Of a stretch of 64,000 bases of DNA, positions 1 to 10,500 are shown one piece after another. Source of the stretch: an uncultured Collinsella sp. (GTDB lineage Bacteria > Actinomycetota > Coriobacteriia > Coriobacteriales > Coriobacteriaceae). The notes under the pieces are model-generated. The model had not been told where the DNA came from. It searched no databases and saw only the letters and a list, made by a program, of their open reading frames with translations. The position numbers were made by a program, and so were the translations under genes. The stretch lies in contig CAUFMG010000013.1 in the NCBI GenBank assembly GCA_959026725.1, positions 18,531-82,530 of the forward strand, read 5' to 3'. Position 1 is the stretch's first letter. Each line of letters opens with the position of its first letter.

Positions 1-1084
1 GCATGTAAGGCGCCGCATTGAGCAGGCGGCGGAAGATATCGAGGCCGTCGGCGCCGCCCTCAAGCGCCAGGTCGGGCTCGAAGTCCTTGACCTCGTGCGG
101 CAGTGAGCGCATGACGTCGGTCGGAATGTAGGGCGGATTGGAGACAAGCACGTCGAAGGTGCCCCACTCGTCGTGGGGAATGGAACTCACCAGGTTGGTG
201 AGGCTAAAGGCAACCTCATCTGCCGTGAGACCGAGCGCGTCGCGGTTTTTGGTGGCCAGATCGATAGCGCGCGGCTCGATATCGGTGGCGGTGCAGGTAA
301 CGTGGCCGCGACGCTCCCAGGCAAGGGAGAGCGAGATGCAGCCCGTGCCGCAGCCGACCTCGAGAACGCGGGCAGTGCGGGGCTCGGCTGGAGCAGGCGC
401 AGCGGCATCCTGAGCTGAAGCCGTCTCCTGGCCGGCACCCTCGATGGCGATGCCGTATTCGTCGAGCTCGGACTCGGCGGCTTCCGCGGCTTCGGCTTCT
501 GCTGCCTGCGCGGCGGCTTCCTCGGCCTCGCGGTCGGCCAGCTCCTCGGCATAGGCACGGCTGCCGAGCACGTCGCTACCCAGCGCAGCCTCATCGGCGG
601 CCGTCAGGTTGGCGGCACGGCGCTCGGCGGTCGCGCGTTCATCGGCCAGCGCGGCCTCGGCCTTGCGGGCCTGCTCGACCTCATCGTTCCAGGGCAACTC
701 CACGCGCTGACGGGCAGCGGCCTCGGGGCTCAGCACCTCGGCATCCAGATAGTTCAGAACTTCTTCGACGAGCATCTCGGTCTCGGGGCGCGGGATGAGC
801 ACACCGGGGGCGCACGCGACGTCGATCATGCGAAACTGCGTGCTACCGGTGATGTACTGCAGCGGCTCGCCCTTCGCGCGACGGACGACCGCCGCGTGCA
901 TGGTCTCGAGCTGCGCTGCGTCGAGCGTCTCGTCCATGCGCATATATAAGTCGATACGCGCCAGACCCGTAGCTGCGCACAGCAGCCACTCGGCAGAAAG
1001 ACGGGGGTGCTCCTCGCCGCGCTCGGCCAGGTACCCCTTGGTCCACTCGAGACAGCGCTTGATGGTCCAAATCTCGTTTGCCAT
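1..1084 (-). CDS. prmC: Release factor glutamine methyltransferase PrmC (3' end outside window)
   Basis: PrmC methylates the glutamine of the GGQ motif of release factors RF1 and RF2, using S-adenosylmethionine, in the cytosol. I translated 361 codons by hand from ATG 1084; the gene runs off the left edge. Residues 1-110 match the PrmC N-terminal helical domain (motif PLQYITG near 74). The SAM-binding motif EVGCGTGC is at about 242-249 and the catalytic NPPY motif at about 316-319. About 115 residues rich in Ala and Glu (roughly 115-235) separate the two domains; the usual protein of about 280 residues has only a short linker. Start supported by GGGGAGGG just upstream. It follows prfA on the same strand, its classical partner and substrate. 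Confidence 0.9.
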   Translation of the reverse strand, partial: MANEIWTIKRCLEWTKGYLAERGEEHPRLSAEWLLCAATGLARIDLYMRMDETLDAAQLETMHAAVVRRAKGEPLQYITGSTQFRMIDVACAPGVLIPRPETEMLVEEVLNYLDAEVLSPEAAARQRVELPWNDEVEQARKAEAALADERATAERRAANLTAADEAALGSDVLGSRAYAEELADREAEEAAAQAAEAEAAEAAESELDEYGIAIEGAGQETASAQDAAAPAPAEPRTARVLEVGCGTGCISLSLAWERRGHVTCTATDIEPRAIDLATKNRDALGLTADEVAFSLTNLVSSIPHDEWGTFDVLVSNPPYIPTDVMRSLPHEVKDFEPDLALEGGADGLDIFRRLLNAAPYM

Positions 1085-1551
1085 GGGGCCCTCCCCTCTT
1101 AAGCGCCGGACGGCGCGCGAATGTCGGAGCAGATTGTAAGCGAGGCTAGCGCTTGGCAAGGGGCGATTGAAGGCGATTATCGAGAATCAGCCCAGAATTT
1201 TGCACCGGGCTCGCTCAAAGTGTTCATTCGCCGACGTCCAGATTTGCATTCGTCAAGCTTTTGGCAAGGTTGCCCAAAACTGACCAATATCTAACCAAGA
1301 ACATGCCAAATCACTTGACGCGCGACGCGGTAAAAATCACCCCGCGACTTCTTGAACGATTTTTCGAGCAATATTTTCAATTGCAGATGAAGGCTGCTGA
1401 TTACTTTAAGCAGTTAGACAGCTTAATTTCTAACAAAGCAGATTATATAAACTTGAAAAGTAATTTACCCAACCTAGTCATTTAAGAACGTCCCCAATGA
1501 CTACCCCGCATCCGGAGCAAGGCAACGCCGCAGGTAGAGGGCGGACAGCGA
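1085..1551. other. Gene-free spacer with an AT-rich block
   Basis: No convincing gene lies between prmC and the hairpins beyond prfA. Positions about 1250-1490 are strikingly AT-rich against high-GC surroundings. A 74-codon plus-strand frame from a TTG at 1261 crosses it, with many Lys, Asn, Phe and Leu codons and no visible ribosome site. It may be a remnant of transferred DNA. I do not recognise the frame and do not call it a gene. Confidence 0.4.
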
Positions 1552-1649
1552 AAACGCCCCTAAGCGAGCAAGGTGACGTGAAAGAGGAGGGAGGCGTACT
1601 TTGGTACGCGACCGACGATTGAACGTCAGATTGCCGCTTAGGGGCGTTT
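1552..1649. repeat. 98-bp structured palindrome downstream of prfA
   Basis: Outer arms AAACGCCCCTAAGCG and CGCTTAGGGGCGTTT are perfectly complementary. Inside, GCAAGGTGACGT and ACGTCAGATTGC pair partly, and a terminal hairpin GCGTAC-TTTG-GTACGC lies at the centre. The whole reads as a three-tier hairpin. It may terminate prfA transcription or be a dispersed repeat; its role is unknown. Confidence 0.6.
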
Positions 1650-1662
1650 GCAGCGTCGAGCC

Positions 1663-1690
1663 GTTACGGCGTTTGGTAAAACGCCGTAAC
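1663..1690 (-). terminator. Hairpin abutting the prfA stop codon
   Basis: Twelve-base arms GTTACGGCGTTT and AAACGCCGTAAC around a four-base loop end exactly at the base next to the prfA stop codon. Together with the preceding GCAGCGTCG it closely matches a second copy at 29296-29323, so it is also a dispersed repeat. There is no long U-tract, so terminator function is inferred. Confidence 0.5.
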
Positions 1691-2758
1691 CTAAACAGCC
1701 TGCGCCAGCTTCTCGGCTCGCTCGGCGGCGGCGAGCGCCTCGATGACGGTGCCGAGCTGGTCGCCCAGAAGCACGCCGTTGTAGGTGGAGTTGAAACCGA
1801 TGCGGTGGTCGGTCACGCGGTCCTGGGGCTGGTTGTAGGTGCGGATCTTCTCGGAACGGTTGCCGTGGCCGATCTGGCTCTGGCGCTCGGCACCGAGCTC
1901 TGCCTGCTGCTTCTCGAGCTCCATCTCGTACAGACGAGCGCGCAGCATCTGCATGCAGACCTCGCGGTTCTGGATCTGGGAGCGCTGCTCCTGCGACTGC
2001 ACCACGGTGTTGGTGGGCAGGTGGGTGATGCGCACGGCAGAGTAGGTGGTGTTAACGCACTGACCGCCAGGGCCGGAAGCACAGTAGGTATCGATGCGCA
2101 GATCGGACTGGTTAATCTGGACGTCAATCTCCTCGGCCTCGGGAAGCACGGCGACGGTGGCCGTGGAAGTCTGGATACGGCCCTGAGACTCGGTCTTGGG
2201 GACACGCTGGACGCGGTGCACGCCGGATTCGTACTTCATGACGGAGTAAACGCGGTCGCCCTCGACCTTGAACTCGATGGACTTAAAGCCGCCAGCCTCG
2301 CTGGGGCTGGAATCGAGCACGGTGGTCTTCCAGCCGCGCGATTCGCAGAAGCGCTGATACATCTTGTACAGATCGCCGGCAAAGATGGCAGCCTCGTCGC
2401 CACCGGCGGCGGAGCGAATCTCGACGATGGTGTTCTTGTCGTCGTTGGGATCGCTCGGGATGAGCATGTACTTGATATCTTCCTCGAGCTGCGGGAGCTT
2501 TTCCTCGTTCTCGGAGATGTCCATCTGGAGCATCTCCTTCTCGTCCGCATCGCTGGTGTCGCGGAGCATCTCCTTGGCGGCCTCGATGTCATCGAGCGCG
2601 CCGATGTACTCACGCGAGGCAGCGATGAGGTCGGACTGGTGTGCGTACTCCTTGTTGAGACGCGTGAACTCCTTGATGTCGGAGGCGACGGCCGGGTCGG
2701 AAAGCTTCTTCTCGAGCTCCTCGTAGGCCTTGATGATCTTTTCGAGCTTGTCGCGCAT
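1691..2758 (-). CDS. prfA: Peptide chain release factor 1
   Basis: RF1 recognises UAA and UAG stop codons on the ribosome and triggers hydrolysis of peptidyl-tRNA. The protein has 355 residues, normal for the family. The codon-recognition loop RVPKTESQGR is at about 185-194; the PKT tripeptide takes the place of the usual PAT/PxT of RF1. The catalytic GGQ is at about 231-233 in SGPGGQCVN. The N-terminal part is a charged helical domain typical of RF1. The ATG is preceded by AAAGGAG at a good distance. prmC, which modifies this GGQ glutamine, lies downstream on the same strand, the usual bacterial arrangement, although here about 600 bp with hairpins separates them. Confidence 0.97.
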   Translation of the reverse strand: MRDKLEKIIKAYEELEKKLSDPAVASDIKEFTRLNKEYAHQSDLIAASREYIGALDDIEAAKEMLRDTSDADEKEMLQMDISENEEKLPQLEEDIKYMLIPSDPNDDKNTIVEIRSAAGGDEAAIFAGDLYKMYQRFCESRGWKTTVLDSSPSEAGGFKSIEFKVEGDRVYSVMKYESGVHRVQRVPKTESQGRIQTSTATVAVLPEAEEIDVQINQSDLRIDTYCASGPGGQCVNTTYSAVRITHLPTNTVVQSQEQRSQIQNREVCMQMLRARLYEMELEKQQAELGAERQSQIGHGNRSEKIRTYNQPQDRVTDHRIGFNSTYNGVLLGDQLGTVIEALAAAERAEKLAQAV

Positions 2759-2954
2759 GGCGGGACTCCTTTATGTGCGTGAAGGTGAAAATCGGCAGAG
2801 TTGATGGGGCGCGCGGCGCCACTGCGGGGGTAAGCCCAGCTAGAACATGTCGATCTTCAGATACATGCGCATCCCTTCGCGTATGGGGTACATAGTTGCG
2901 GTCTAACCCATACATGATAGCGTGCGCAGGCATACCTGCATATAACCCGCACGG

Positions 2955-2975
2955 AATGTGACACAGGGTCAGTCC
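2955..2975. repeat. Degenerate half copy of the TGTGAC palindrome family
   Basis: AATGTGACACAGGGTCAGTC resembles the left half of the perfect palindromes at 37218, 50589 and 20034. It lies 14 bp beyond the stop of ATPase 1, and a similar half copy touches the stop of ATPase 3 (26464). Confidence 0.4.
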
Positions 2976-2989
2976 GCCAACGTAAGGCT

Positions 2990-4315
2990 CTACTTTAAGA
3001 ACATGGCCATATATAACGGAAGCGTCACCTTTTTGCCGTCTCGGCCGACGTTACCGTCTATCAGCTTGTACCCAAGGTTCACGTCCTGCCGCTCGAGCAT
3101 GTCGTTGAGCGATACCGTAGATCCGCGCGAGGCCTTCACCTCAATGGGCACAACGCTCGCGTCGGGCGAGTCGACGAGAAACTCTATTTCCCTATCGCCC
3201 TTCTGCGACCGCCAATAACGCAGAGCCACACCCCGCGCCGCAAGCATGCAGGCGACCAGGTTCTCGTAGAGGCCGCCCTTCATGGGACCCGCGAGCTTGT
3301 TGTTCACCACCGCCTCCAGCATTTCGAAGCCGTACATGGCCATGAGCACGCCCGTATCGGCAGCATAGAGGCGAAACTTCGTCCCGTCTTCATAGGCGGC
3401 AAGAGGGAATTGGGCGGCGCTCACCGACTGGCACCGTCGCACCATACCTGCTCCCACGAGCCAATCCACAGACGAGCCAAATTTGCGCGCCGTTCCCCTG
3501 TTCTCGACCACGGAATACTGGAACTTCGTATTCTCCTTTGCGAGCTGGCGCGGCAACGATTCAAAGCACGCCCGCGCACGCACGCGCTCGGGGGCTTGCG
3601 CGTATCGAGCCACGTCGTCGAGATACGAGGCGAGCAGCCTGCTTTGCTCGTCGAAAGCAACGGCGAAGTTGCCCGTCCGCGCAAAGGCGTCCACCACCGC
3701 AGGCATACCGCCGACCGCGAGGTACTCGCGCAGCATCTGCATCATCTTCTGATTCACCGCAACGGGCACGGGCATCAACGACTCATAGTATTCCCGCAAA
3801 TTGGCGATATCGTCCTCCCCATACCCGCGCGCCCAAAGGTACTCCTCGAAATCGAGGGGGCCCATTTCGACCTCTCGCTCGTACCCAACGGGAATGGAGG
3901 CGAGCGCAGCCTCCTCCTTGAACCGAATGCCCAGAAGCGAGCCCGACGCAACGACATCGCACCTGCCGTCGAGAGCGAGATACTTAAGCGCAGCGCGAGC
4001 ACGCGGGCACTCCTGAATCTCGTCGAGGAAAAGAAGCGTTCGTCCTGGAACAAAGCGCACGCCGGGCACGACGAGCGATATCTGCCGGTAGATCGAGTCG
4101 GCATCGATTGGGCCATCGAACACCCGCTTAAGGTCCGGGGACCCAATGAAGTCTATGGAGATGAAGCTTTCGTAGTCCTGCCGCCCGAACTCGGCGACTA
4201 TGTACGACTTGCCAACCTGTCGCGCGCCCTTGATGAGAAGGCATTCGGCGCCCTTTTCCGCCCGCCACGAACGGAGGGTGTCGAGCATCTTTCGCTTCAG
4301 CACACTACGCACCAT
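2990..4315 (-). CDS. AAA-family ATPase with C-terminal DUF4143 nuclease-like domain (copy 1)
   Basis: A 441-residue cytosolic P-loop protein. The Walker A motif GARQVGKS is at about 30-37 and the Walker B motif TLLFLDEIQE at about 92-101, followed by the AAA_14 core. The C-terminal DUF4143 region keeps REIEFLVD followed by VPIEVKAS, the pattern of the PD-(D/E)XK nuclease fold. The family is widespread in gut bacteria and archaea, often in many copies per genome, with no established function. The ATG at 4315 has only a close AAGG before it; a second ATG at 4288 is possible. Immediately upstream are four direct repeats at exact 32-bp spacing (4331-4442), the nearest 15 bp from the start codon, so autoregulation is likely but inferred. 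Three more members are in this window. Confidence 0.85.
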   Translation of the reverse strand: MVRSVLKRKMLDTLRSWRAEKGAECLLIKGARQVGKSYIVAEFGRQDYESFISIDFIGSPDLKRVFDGPIDADSIYRQISLVVPGVRFVPGRTLLFLDEIQECPRARAALKYLALDGRCDVVASGSLLGIRFKEEAALASIPVGYEREVEMGPLDFEEYLWARGYGEDDIANLREYYESLMPVPVAVNQKMMQMLREYLAVGGMPAVVDAFARTGNFAVAFDEQSRLLASYLDDVARYAQAPERVRARACFESLPRQLAKENTKFQYSVVENRGTARKFGSSVDWLVGAGMVRRCQSVSAAQFPLAAYEDGTKFRLYAADTGVLMAMYGFEMLEAVVNNKLAGPMKGGLYENLVACMLAARGVALRYWRSQKGDREIEFLVDSPDASVVPIEVKASRGSTVSLNDMLERQDVNLGYKLIDGNVGRDGKKVTLPLYMAMFLK

Positions 4316-4330
4316 CCTTCACCTGCTGTT

Positions 4331-4442
4331 TGCAGCTTTTCAGGATGGATTTTACCAACTTTTGCAGCTTTTCCGGGTGTATTTGGCCTAGATTTGCAGC
4401 TTTTCCGGGTCAAGATAGCCGCTTCGTGCAGCTTTTCCGGAC
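4331..4442. repeat. Four direct repeats, exact 32-bp period, upstream of ATPase 1
   Basis: On the minus strand the unit is ACCCGGAAAAGCTGCAAA. On the plus strand the TGCAGCTTTT cores start at 4331, 4363, 4395 and 4427, an exact 32-bp step (about three DNA turns). The 14-16 bp between cores is unrelated from copy to copy. The outermost copy diverges at its edge (CGTGCAGC). One spacer holds a TAAAAT that could be a -10 box. The design suits protein binding on one DNA face. Confidence 0.8.
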
Positions 4443-4523
4443 TTCTAGAGGGCGCGGCGCGCTTAGGAGCTGCAGAATCATAATCGCGTGCAAACGGCGG
4501 GCTAACATAGCCTTTCACCGAAA

Positions 4524-4557
4524 AGGGCGGGCGGCCGCGCCCTGCGACCACCCGCCC
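4524..4557 (-). terminator. Intrinsic terminator of the adhesin gene
   Basis: On the minus strand AGGGCGGGTGG pairs with the complementary CC-rich arm CCGCCCGCCCT and is followed by TTTTC. It lies 30 bp beyond the adhesin stop codon. Confidence 0.7.
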
Positions 4558-4586
4558 TCAATCAAAGCCCTTCTCGGCCGCCGCAG

Positions 4587-7500
4587 CTACCGGTTCCGGC
4601 GCCGCAGGATCACACCTGTGGCGATCAGCACCACTGCGCCGCCCGCGATGCCACCCAGGGCCATCGGCGACAAGCTGGTATCGCCCATGTTCGGCAGACC
4701 CGGCTTCTCCTCCTTCGACACCGGTGGGTTGGTGGGCGGCTCCGTCGGCGGGTTGACCGGCGGGGTGGTCGGCGGCGTGTACGTGTTCTTGAACACCGGC
4801 GCCACGGCGCCGTCATAGGTTACCGTCGCCACCAGATGGCCCGCGCCGTCGTCCGTCACCATCACCGTTACCTGGTGCTCGGCCGCGTCGTACGTCACGT
4901 TCTTCTGACCGTCGTCCACCTCGGAGATGCTGTAGGTGTATGTCCCGGGCTTGTCGTACGAGATCGCCTCGAAGCCCACCGTGCCGCCTGCCGCGTTCTT
5001 GGCGGTCTGCAGCACTTTGCCATCGGCATCCTTCAGCTGGAAGGAGAACTGCCCTTCCTTTAGGTCCTTGCCGCTCAGCACCTTGGAGGCCCCCAGCTTC
5101 ACCTCAGTCGCGGCCGGCGCGTAGCTGTTGCTGAATGCCACCGCATCCGCAGCCTTGCCGCCCTTGCTGTAGGCAACCTGCGCCTCCAGCGCGTGCGTCT
5201 CCGCATTCTCCGTCACCGTCACCGTCGCGGTAAAGACCGTCGTGTCGTAGGTGACGCCGTTCGCCGTCGCCCCTGCCCGCTCGGACACGGTGTAGACGTA
5301 CGTCCCCACCTTGTCCAGCTGCAGCGGCGCGAAGCCAAACGTGCCGTCGGCGCCGTTCTGCACCGTCTGCACCACGTTACCGTCGGCGTCCTTCAGGTCG
5401 AAGGAGAACTCACCCTCGGCCAAGTCGCGGCCGGTCAGAGCCTTCGTTCCGGTAATCGTCGCCGTCGTTGCCGTCGGCGTGTAGATGTTGGTGAAGGTCA
5501 GATCCGCAGCCGTCTTGTTCGCCGTCGCGGTCAGCTGGCCGCTGCCGTCGTCGGTCGCACTCACCGTCACATCCAACACCGCATCGCTGTAAGTGATGGT
5601 GCCATCTTGGCCCGCAACCTCCTTCACCTGGTACGCATGCGAACCAGTCGCAGTGTACGAGATGGCCTTGAAGGTAAACGCGTTACCCACGTTCGTGGTC
5701 CGGTCGATCTCCTGCCCGGTGGCCACGTCAATCAGCGCGAACGTGAACTCGCCATCGGCGGGCGTCCGCATGGTGGCCGAATCGGTATTCTCAAGCACCT
5801 TGGTGCCGGAGATCTGGTAGGAGGTCGCGCCCGGCTGGTAGCTGTTCGCAAACGTCATGGTGTTGGGGGTGACGCCGTTCTCGGTGCCCTCGCTCGGCTT
5901 CACCGTGGAGTTCTCTACCACCAGCTTGCCGTCGTTGTTGTCCTTCACCACGTAGGTCAGGGTGTACGTCTTGCCGGTGTAGGTCACGCCCGGCACGCCC
6001 GGCGCGTCCCCCGTCGGCTGCACCTCGCGGACCGTGTAGGTAAAGGTGCCCGCATGGTCGAAGGTCAGCTTGTCGAAGGCAACCTTGCCGTGCGCATCGT
6101 TCTTCTGGGTCTGGATCACCGAGCCGTCAGACCCCACCAGCTCGAAGGCGAAGTCTCCCGCCTTTAGCTGATAGCTGCCGTCGTGCACGTCAACGCTCTT
6201 GGTGAGGGCGATCGCGCCGGAGTCCGTCGCCTGTGCCTCATAGGTGTTGGTGAAGCTGGGCTTCGTGACATTCGTGCCGTCGTAGGCGACGCTCGCCTGC
6301 AGCGTGCCGGCATTGTCCGCAACCGTCACCACGGCATGGTGCACCGCGGCGTCGTAGGTCACGTAGGCCAGATCACCCTTCCGCTCCACGATGGTGTACT
6401 CGTGCGTGCCCGGCTTCGCGTAGGAGAAGGCGTCGAAGTTAACACTTCCGTCCGCGCCGTTGGTCGCGGTCCGGACGGGCTTGGCCCCGGCAAGCTGCTC
6501 AGCCGTCAGGTTGCCCTCGTACACATCGAAGGTGAACTCGCCGCACTTGGGGACGATCGGCGTGTTGTCGTCCTTCTTCACATAGCTCTTCTGCGCACCG
6601 AGGGCCAGGCCGGTCGCGGCCGGCTGGTAGGTGTTGGTGAAGGTATCCGAGCCGGATGCGCTCGTCACGATCGCCTTCGCATTCAGTGCTCCGTTCCCGC
6701 CGTCCGTGACCGTCACCGTATAGGTGAGGGGATGGCTGTCATAGACCATGCCCGGCTCCGCGCCCGGCTGCTCCGCGATGGTGTAGGTGAAGTCCTTGCT
6801 CGCAGCGCCGCCCAGGTTGGAGAGCGTGAACTTGCGCGTGAACTTCACCGTGCCATCGGCCTTGTTCGTCGTGGTGCCGAGCACCTTGCCGTCGGCGTCC
6901 TTCAGCTCGAACGTGTATTCGCCGCCCTTCAGCTTGGTGTCGTGCGTGAAGCCCGGCGCGACCGCAACGATCTTGGTCGCCGTCAGCTCCACGGATCCCT
7001 TTGCGGTGTAGGTGTTCGTGAAGGTGGGGGCGACCGTCTTGCCGTCATCGTAGGTGACGCTCGCCTCCAACTGGCCGGCGTTGTCCACGACCTTCACCAC
7101 GGCGTGGTGAACCGCATCGTCGTAGACCACGTGGGACAGGTCGCCCTTCTGCTCCACGATAGTGTATTTGTACTCGCCGGCCTTGGTGTAGTTGATGGCC
7201 GGGAAGGTAACGGTGCCGTCCTCGCCGTTCTTAGCGGTCTGGATGGGCTGCTTGCCCTTCAGCTGCTCAGCCGTCAGATCACCCTCGTACAGGTCGAAGG
7301 TGAACTCGCCGCCCTTGAGCGTGGCCTGCGTGTTGTCGGACTTCACGTACGATTTCTTCGCCGTGAGTGTAGCCAAGGTCTCGGCAGGCTGATACTTGTT
7401 AGTGAAGGTCGGGGCATCATTCTTGTCGTCATAGGTGACAGTCGCCTTTGCCTTGTCACCGTCCGCCTTCACCGAGACGTGGACCTTCACCGCCGTGGAA

Positions 7501-10500
7501 TCGTAGGTGATGGTCGAATCGCTGTCAGCGACCTCCTTGAGCGTGTAGTCGTACTCGCCTATGGTCAGACCGGTGAGGATGAGCTTAATCTTGCCGTCCT
7601 TGTCGTTCTGGACAGTCTGGATGGGATCAACCGTAGTCGTGTCGCCTTGATATAGGCCGAAAGTGAACGCACCAGCCGTCAGGTCCTTGCCCTTGAGGGT
7701 CTTCGTCGCCTCGATAGTGGCGTCGGCCGTCGGCTTCGAGTTGGTGAAGGTCGGAGCGTCGGCCTTGCCGTCGTAGGTGGCGGTCGCGCTCAGCGTGCCG
7801 TTCTTGTTATCGGTGACGCTAACGTGCACTTTCACCGTCTTGCCGTCGTAAACGATAGTCGGGTCGGTGCCTTCGACCTCCTTGATGGCGTAGTCGTGCT
7901 CACCAGCCTCGGTGTAATCAATGGCCGGGAAGGTGATGTCGCCATTGGCATCGTTCTTTTCTTCGGCGACAACCTTATCGCCCTCCTTCACCTGGAATGA
8001 GAACTGCTGGTTCTCAAGGGTGCCGCCCGTAAATTGCTTCTTCGCCGCCAGGGTCACGGAACCCTTCGCAGCATAGCTGTTGTTGAAGGTGGCGAGGTTC
8101 ACCTTGCCGTTCTTGACCTCAAGCGTCTCGCGCTTGTCATCGCCGCTCTTCTCCACCGTCACGCCTGTAACAGTCAGCTTGGCGTTCTTATCCTCGACCC
8201 TCACCGTGACGGTATAGGTCGAGGCGTCCATCGTCCAGCCGGAGTTCTGCACGCCGTCCACCGCCGCGTCGTCGTCGGCGTCGTGCGCCTCGGTGAGCGT
8301 GAACGTGTACGTACCGGCCTTGTTGAACTTCATGCCGGAGAAGTCGACCGTCTGGCCCTTGTCCTTGATGATCTTGCCACTCGTGGCCTTGGACTCGGCA
8401 TGCTCATTGCCCGCCAGAGCATCCGAGACTTTGAGGTCATCATCATCGATCTGCTTCTGCGTCTCTTCCGTGGCGGTCAGCGTGAACGAGAACGCCTTCT
8501 CCGTGCTCTCAACACCGGAGACCTTCTTCGTTACCTGCGGGGTCAGTTCGTCGCTAGCTTCCGCCTTGTAGGTGTTTGTGAACACCAGCTTGTTGGCTTC
8601 GGCCAACGTGCCGTCGGGTTTTTGCTTCTCGATCTCACCGGTGATACTATCGCCTGCGCCGGTCAGATTCGTGGTACCCTGCTTGCGGCCGGTCAGCTTA
8701 TAGCCCGCGGGCATCTTGTCTGCGCCGGTCAGCTCCTGCACCGCGCACTCGTCGCCCTCGCCAAGACCGTACACGCGAATCGTCTCGTCGGCCTTGATAG
8801 CATGGGTGTCGCCGTTCTTCAAATCGAACACGTCGCCGGCTTGCTTTCCGGCCCCAGCGTTCTTGAACACTGCAGCCTTGTAGGTCTTCCCCTCGGGCAC
8901 GGTGAACTTGAAGGTGAACTCCGCGTCCTTATTGCCCGTCAGGCCATCGGGCAGGGCAACCTTCTTCGTCACCTCGAGGCTCGCCTCGCGTTCGTTCGCC
9001 ACGCGCACGCAGGTGGCACCTGTGAACAGGGCGTTCAAATTCATGTCGTCCAGATTGGCACGGGCACCCTTCGCATTAGTGTCACCAGGCACGTCCTGCG
9101 TGATGCCCATACGTATCCAGCCCGTCTCGGTCTCCAAGCGATAAGGTTTGCCTTCCTCGGTGGGCCCATACTGGTAGACACGTCCGTTGGCGCCGTACTT
9201 GAGGTGCACCTCATCCTCGCCGCCCTTGGCGTCATTGTTCCAGGAAAGGTTGTCGTTGCCGTCGAGCGTCCCGTCGGACGTCTGGCGCTGGCCCTTGATC
9301 CACGTGAGCGTGTTGTCGATGTCGCCCTCTGCGCCAAACTGGCCCAGGCTCTTCATGAGCGCGCCCGGGCCCACGAACGTCGAAACACCGTCATCGGCCG
9401 TACCAGCATCGGCATGGACGCCGTAATCGTCCACAATCACCTTGGTGAGCGTGTCGTTAAGCAGGAAGCCCTTGGGCGCCGAGACCTCCTTTAGGAAGTA
9501 GGTCCCCTTCACGAGCGGCCTGTTACCGTCGCTCGTATTCGGGAATATGCCCGCACCTTCGAGCGGAACCGGGTTGCCGACCAACCCCGTCGTCAGGGTG
9601 TCAAAGGGGGTCTGCTCGCCATTGAGCATGACCTTGCCGTTCGCGTCCATTTTCACCTGATCGGCCTTGTACAGGCCGAACTTCGCCCCGTCAACGGGCT
9701 TGCCCTCGGTATCGGTCTTCTGCACGAACAGGCGATTCTGGATGTTCGTGACGAGCGAGCGCGTGGCAAACTGGCGCTGGAAATTCTTCTCGCCGCTGGG
9801 GAGGTCATCGCTGAACACGTGAACCGTGTTGTCCGTATTCGCGTTGGCGATAGAGCTTGCCGTCGTGTGGTAGATGGCCACCGCGTACTCGGCATCCTTG
9901 CGGGCATCACCGCTCAGCATGTAGTAGTAGCTGGAGATGTCACCGGGCAGATACGGAATCTCTACCTGGTACTGGCCGCTCGTGTTGAGCGTGAAGGCGT
10001 GCAGGTCCTTCTTCGCCGCCTCGATAGCGCCGGCTTTGCTCGGCTCCTTGGCGAGGGTGTATCCCGCTCCCGTCGATGGGTCGCCCGACACGGCGTACCA
10101 ATTGTTCTGATCTTTGATATCTGTGCTTGCGCTTTTATCGCGCTTGAGCACCACGGCGAACAGTATGCCGGAGTCCAGGCCGACGGTCTTGTCGGATATC
10201 GTCTGGTCATCGTTCGCCTTGTACACGGTCGACGGCGCGGTGATGGTCTCCTTCGCGCCGGCGAACGCACCCGTCTGCCACACGGCGCTGTCCGCGTCCA
10301 TACCGCCGCGGTTGATGATGACGCCGCCCGCGGCGTCCTTGTCGCTCGTGGGCACGTACTCGAGCTGCATGCTGCCATCCGTCGCCGTGAGACTCGAGCG
10401 ATATCCCTCGGGCACGCGCGTCTCCTTCAGGAGGTAGTACTTGCTGCCGGAGTCCTCGTAGAGATCGTCGAAGTTGATGACGCCGTTGTCATCGTCGTTC

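Noticed and set aside
4331..4442. CRISPR array
   Set aside because: Repeat core about 16-18 bp and interval about 14-16 bp are too short, there are only four units, and no cas gene is near. The same applies to the arrays at 27845 and 56897.
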